Source: an uncultured Roseobacter sp.
GTDB lineage: Bacteria > Pseudomonadota > Alphaproteobacteria > Rhodobacterales > Rhodobacteraceae
NCBI RefSeq assembly: GCF_947499265.1
Contig: NZ_CANMNK010000008.1
Location: 62,001-126,000, forward strand
Length of the DNA: 64,000 nucleotides
Direction: 5' to 3'
Positions 62,655-64,000 of this stretch are shown here, in pieces. A model generated the notes under the pieces. It did not search any database. It saw only the letters and a list, made by a program, of their open reading frames with translations, and was not told the DNA's origin. The translations under genes were made by a program, and so were the position numbers. The first letter of the stretch is position 1; every line of letters begins with the position of its first letter.

Positions 62655-62881
62655 GCTTCTGCCAATCGCTGCTGTAAATCGCGCAAAATATGCACGCGGA
62701 TCGCGGAGGCCAGACCCATGGCGCTTCCGCGATCGACATCTATTTCTGCAATCAACACATTGATTGGCAGCGCCTTTCGTTCTGCTAGCGCGCGCAGCGC
62801 ATGCCAGAATTCATCCTCAAGTGAAATCGACGTCCGGTGACCTTTCAGGGTCACCGAGTGTTTCACCGGGCGGCCGCTCAT
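62636..62881 (-). CDS. Ribbon-helix-helix DNA-binding protein
   Basis: This 81-aa protein has the RHH strand and helices: KHSVTLKGHRTSISLEDEFWHAL (from about 7) and MNVL-like second helix (LPINVLIAEID). It resembles an Arc-type repressor family common in alphaproteobacteria (RHH_4). Its start overlaps the DUF4169 stop (ATGA), so it is coupled to that gene and, through it, to fumC. The DNA target is unknown. Its 3' end overlaps the aldolase 3' end. Confidence 0.85.
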   Translation of the reverse strand: MSGRPVKHSVTLKGHRTSISLEDEFWHALRALAERKALPINVLIAEIDVDRGSAMGLASAIRVHILRDLQQRLAEAQIDAR

Positions 62882-63054
62882 GTCTCCCGCTTATGCGCGT
62901 CCAGATTTCGGGCGATTTTCTCCGCCTTCGCCTTCAGCAGGTCCTTTTGCGCCTTAGTCTGGCCGAAATTCACCGCGTTCTCATCCGCGCGCGCCTTGCG
63001 AGAGGCGCGGTTGCGCTCTTTGCGGACCTTGTTGAGGTTCACCGGCGTGCTCAT
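62878..63054 (-). CDS. DUF4169 protein, 58 aa
   Basis: This short, very basic helical protein begins [16 protein letters not shown] and continues with [23 protein letters not shown] split across the middle, ending NLDAHKRET. The DUF4169 family has this length and composition. It overlaps both neighbours by four bases (fumC stop and RHH start), so the three form one coupled unit. Function is unknown; the charge pattern would suit nucleic-acid binding. Confidence 0.85.
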   Translation of the reverse strand: MSTPVNLNKVRKERNRASRKARADENAVNFGQTKAQKDLLKAKAEKIARNLDAHKRET

Positions 63055-64000
63055 TTCGGGCCAATCATGTTTTCCGGACGCACCACACGTTCGAAGGTTT
63101 CGGCATCGACAAACCCAAGTGCAATGGCTTCTTCCTTCAGCGTGGTGCCGTTCTTATGCGCAGTCTTCGCAACCTTGGTCGCGTTGTCATAGCCGATCTC
63201 GGGTGCAAGCGCTGTGACCAGCATCAGGGATTCGCGCATCAGGCGTTCGATCCGGTCGGCATCGGCCTTGAGGCCCACCACCAGATTGTCGGTGAAGGCC
63301 GAGGCGGCATCGCCCAGAAGCTGCATGCTTTGCAACACGTTGTAGGCCATCATGGGTTTATAGACGTTCAGCTCGAAATGCCCCTGGCTGCCTGCAAATC
63401 CCACGGCGGCGTCATTGCCGAAAACATGGGCGCAAACCTGGGTGAGCGCCTCGCATTGGGTGGGGTTGACCTTGCCGGGCATGATGGAAGACCCCGGCTC
63501 GTTTTCCGGCAGCACCAGCTCGCCCAGACCGCAACGCGGGCCGGAGCCCAGAAGGCGAATGTCATTGGCGATTTTAAAGAGCGAAGCGGCCACCACCTTC
63601 AGCGCACCGGAGATTTCGACCATCGCGTCATGCGCGGCCAGCGCTTCGAACTTGTTGGGCGCGGTCACAAAGGGCAGGCCGGTGATCTCGGCCATATTGG
63701 CCGCCACGGTCACGTCCCACCCCTTGGTGGTGTTCAGCCCGGTGCCCACCGCGGTGCCGCCCTGCGCCAGCTCGTAAATTCGTCCCAACGCGTCCTTCAC
63801 ACGCTGGATGCCCATGGCGACCTGATGGGTATAGCCGGAGAATTCCTGACTCAGCGTCAGCGGCGTCGCGTCCTGCGTATGCGTGCGCCCGATTTTGATG
63901 ATGCCGTCGAATTCCGCGACCTTGGCTTGTAGCGCGCCATGCAGCTTTTCCAAGCCCGGCAGCAGCACGTCCCGCGCGGTCATCGCGGTGGAGATATGCA
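63051..64000 (-). CDS. fumC: Class II fumarate hydratase, 5' part cut by window end
   Basis: This TCA-cycle enzyme interconverts fumarate and malate without an iron-sulfur cluster. About 315 C-terminal residues are present; the first 145 or so lie beyond base 64000. Visible parts are [20 protein letters not shown], the superfamily signature [11 protein letters not shown], and [20 protein letters not shown]. The frame runs through 63983 (an internal Met) to the window edge ([10 protein letters not shown]), so that Met is not the start. Its stop overlaps the DUF4169 start. Confidence 0.96.
   Translation of the reverse strand, partial: HISTAMTARDVLLPGLEKLHGALQAKVAEFDGIIKIGRTHTQDATPLTLSQEFSGYTHQVAMGIQRVKDALGRIYELAQGGTAVGTGLNTTKGWDVTVAANMAEITGLPFVTAPNKFEALAAHDAMVEISGALKVVAASLFKIANDIRLLGSGPRCGLGELVLPENEPGSSIMPGKVNPTQCEALTQVCAHVFGNDAAVGFAGSQGHFELNVYKPMMAYNVLQSMQLLGDAASAFTDNLVVGLKADADRIERLMRESLMLVTALAPEIGYDNATKVAKTAHKNGTTLKEEAIALGFVDAETFERVVRPENMIGPK

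Noticed and set aside
1-64000. CRISPR arrays, prophage, insertion sequences, rRNA
   Set aside because: I saw no regularly spaced repeats, phage structural genes, transposases or rRNA sequence on either strand.

Overview
The window is a chromosomal segment of an alphaproteobacterium, most likely a marine member of the Roseobacter group (Rhodobacteraceae). The evidence is GC-rich coding sequence with dense, often overlapping genes (ATGA, GTGA and TGATG junctions), several gene families typical of this group (DUF2852, DUF2927, DUF4169, the DUF1476/zeta ATPase inhibitor, Hint/RTX proteins, FAD-GcvT demethylating dehydrogenases), a one-cysteine DksA, and an RNase E with an acidic insertion in its S1 domain. 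The genus cannot be fixed from the sequence alone. I see no prophage, insertion sequence, CRISPR array or rRNA; this is mostly core chromosome with a few accessory modules.

Layout. 1-6.2 kb: a cut-off Cache-domain histidine kinase diverges from a TRAP operon (dctP, hairpin, oversized dctQ, oversized dctM, terminator). 6.2-8.6 kb: a minus-strand group (GFA-family enzyme, bpt, RDD protein, DUF2852 protein with two palindromes upstream). 8.8-14.5 kb: plus-strand genes glnE, a coupled 89-aa protein, a lipoprotein, an RlmI-like methyltransferase and a PIN protein. 14.5-19.5 kb: a minus-strand MoxR AAA+ / GNAT / DUF2927 / 55-aa membrane protein / CoxE-like VWA / M48 peptidase array. 19.6-21.3 kb: dksA and a flavin monooxygenase. 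21.4-24.8 kb: rocF-ctlX-ornithine cyclodeaminase, converting arginine (and probably citrulline) to ornithine and proline, with a divergent Lrp regulator. 24.8-28.5 kb: dsbB-like, DedA-like, tRNA-Leu and a secreted LamG/RTX/Hint protein. 28.5-34.4 kb: a MocA-like nucleotidyltransferase and two divergent DMGDH/SARDH-like dehydrogenases. 34.5-41.5 kb: tRNA-Asn, an MBL hydrolase, an EnvZ-like kinase, a CAT-anticodon tRNA, purMN, rnd, a lipoprotein and sufE.

41.6-49.7 kb holds one-carbon/methionine genes (DUF1638, a corrinoid protein, a BHMT-like homocysteine methyltransferase) around a TetR-controlled RND efflux pair, then the F1-ATPase zeta inhibitor. 49.9-57.9 kb: purCSQ, a DctB/DctD-like two-component pair whose regulator lacks the sigma-54 GAFTGA loop, and rne with a long structured leader. 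58-64 kb: tusA, ccdA, a membrane alpha/beta-hydrolase overlapping a cytochrome P450 gene, class I aldolase, and a fumC-DUF4169-RHH chain (fumC cut by the window end).

Themes. The window has two separate routes for organic-acid sensing and uptake (the TRAP cluster, and DctBD without its own transporter here), nitrogen handling (glnE, the arginine pathway) and methyl-group metabolism (two demethylating dehydrogenases, BHMT-like protein, corrinoid protein). The points most worth following are the GAFTGA-less DctD, the probable split cobalamin methionine synthase, the enlarged TRAP permease, the hydrolase-P450 pair, the MoxR-VWA array, and the structured rne leader.
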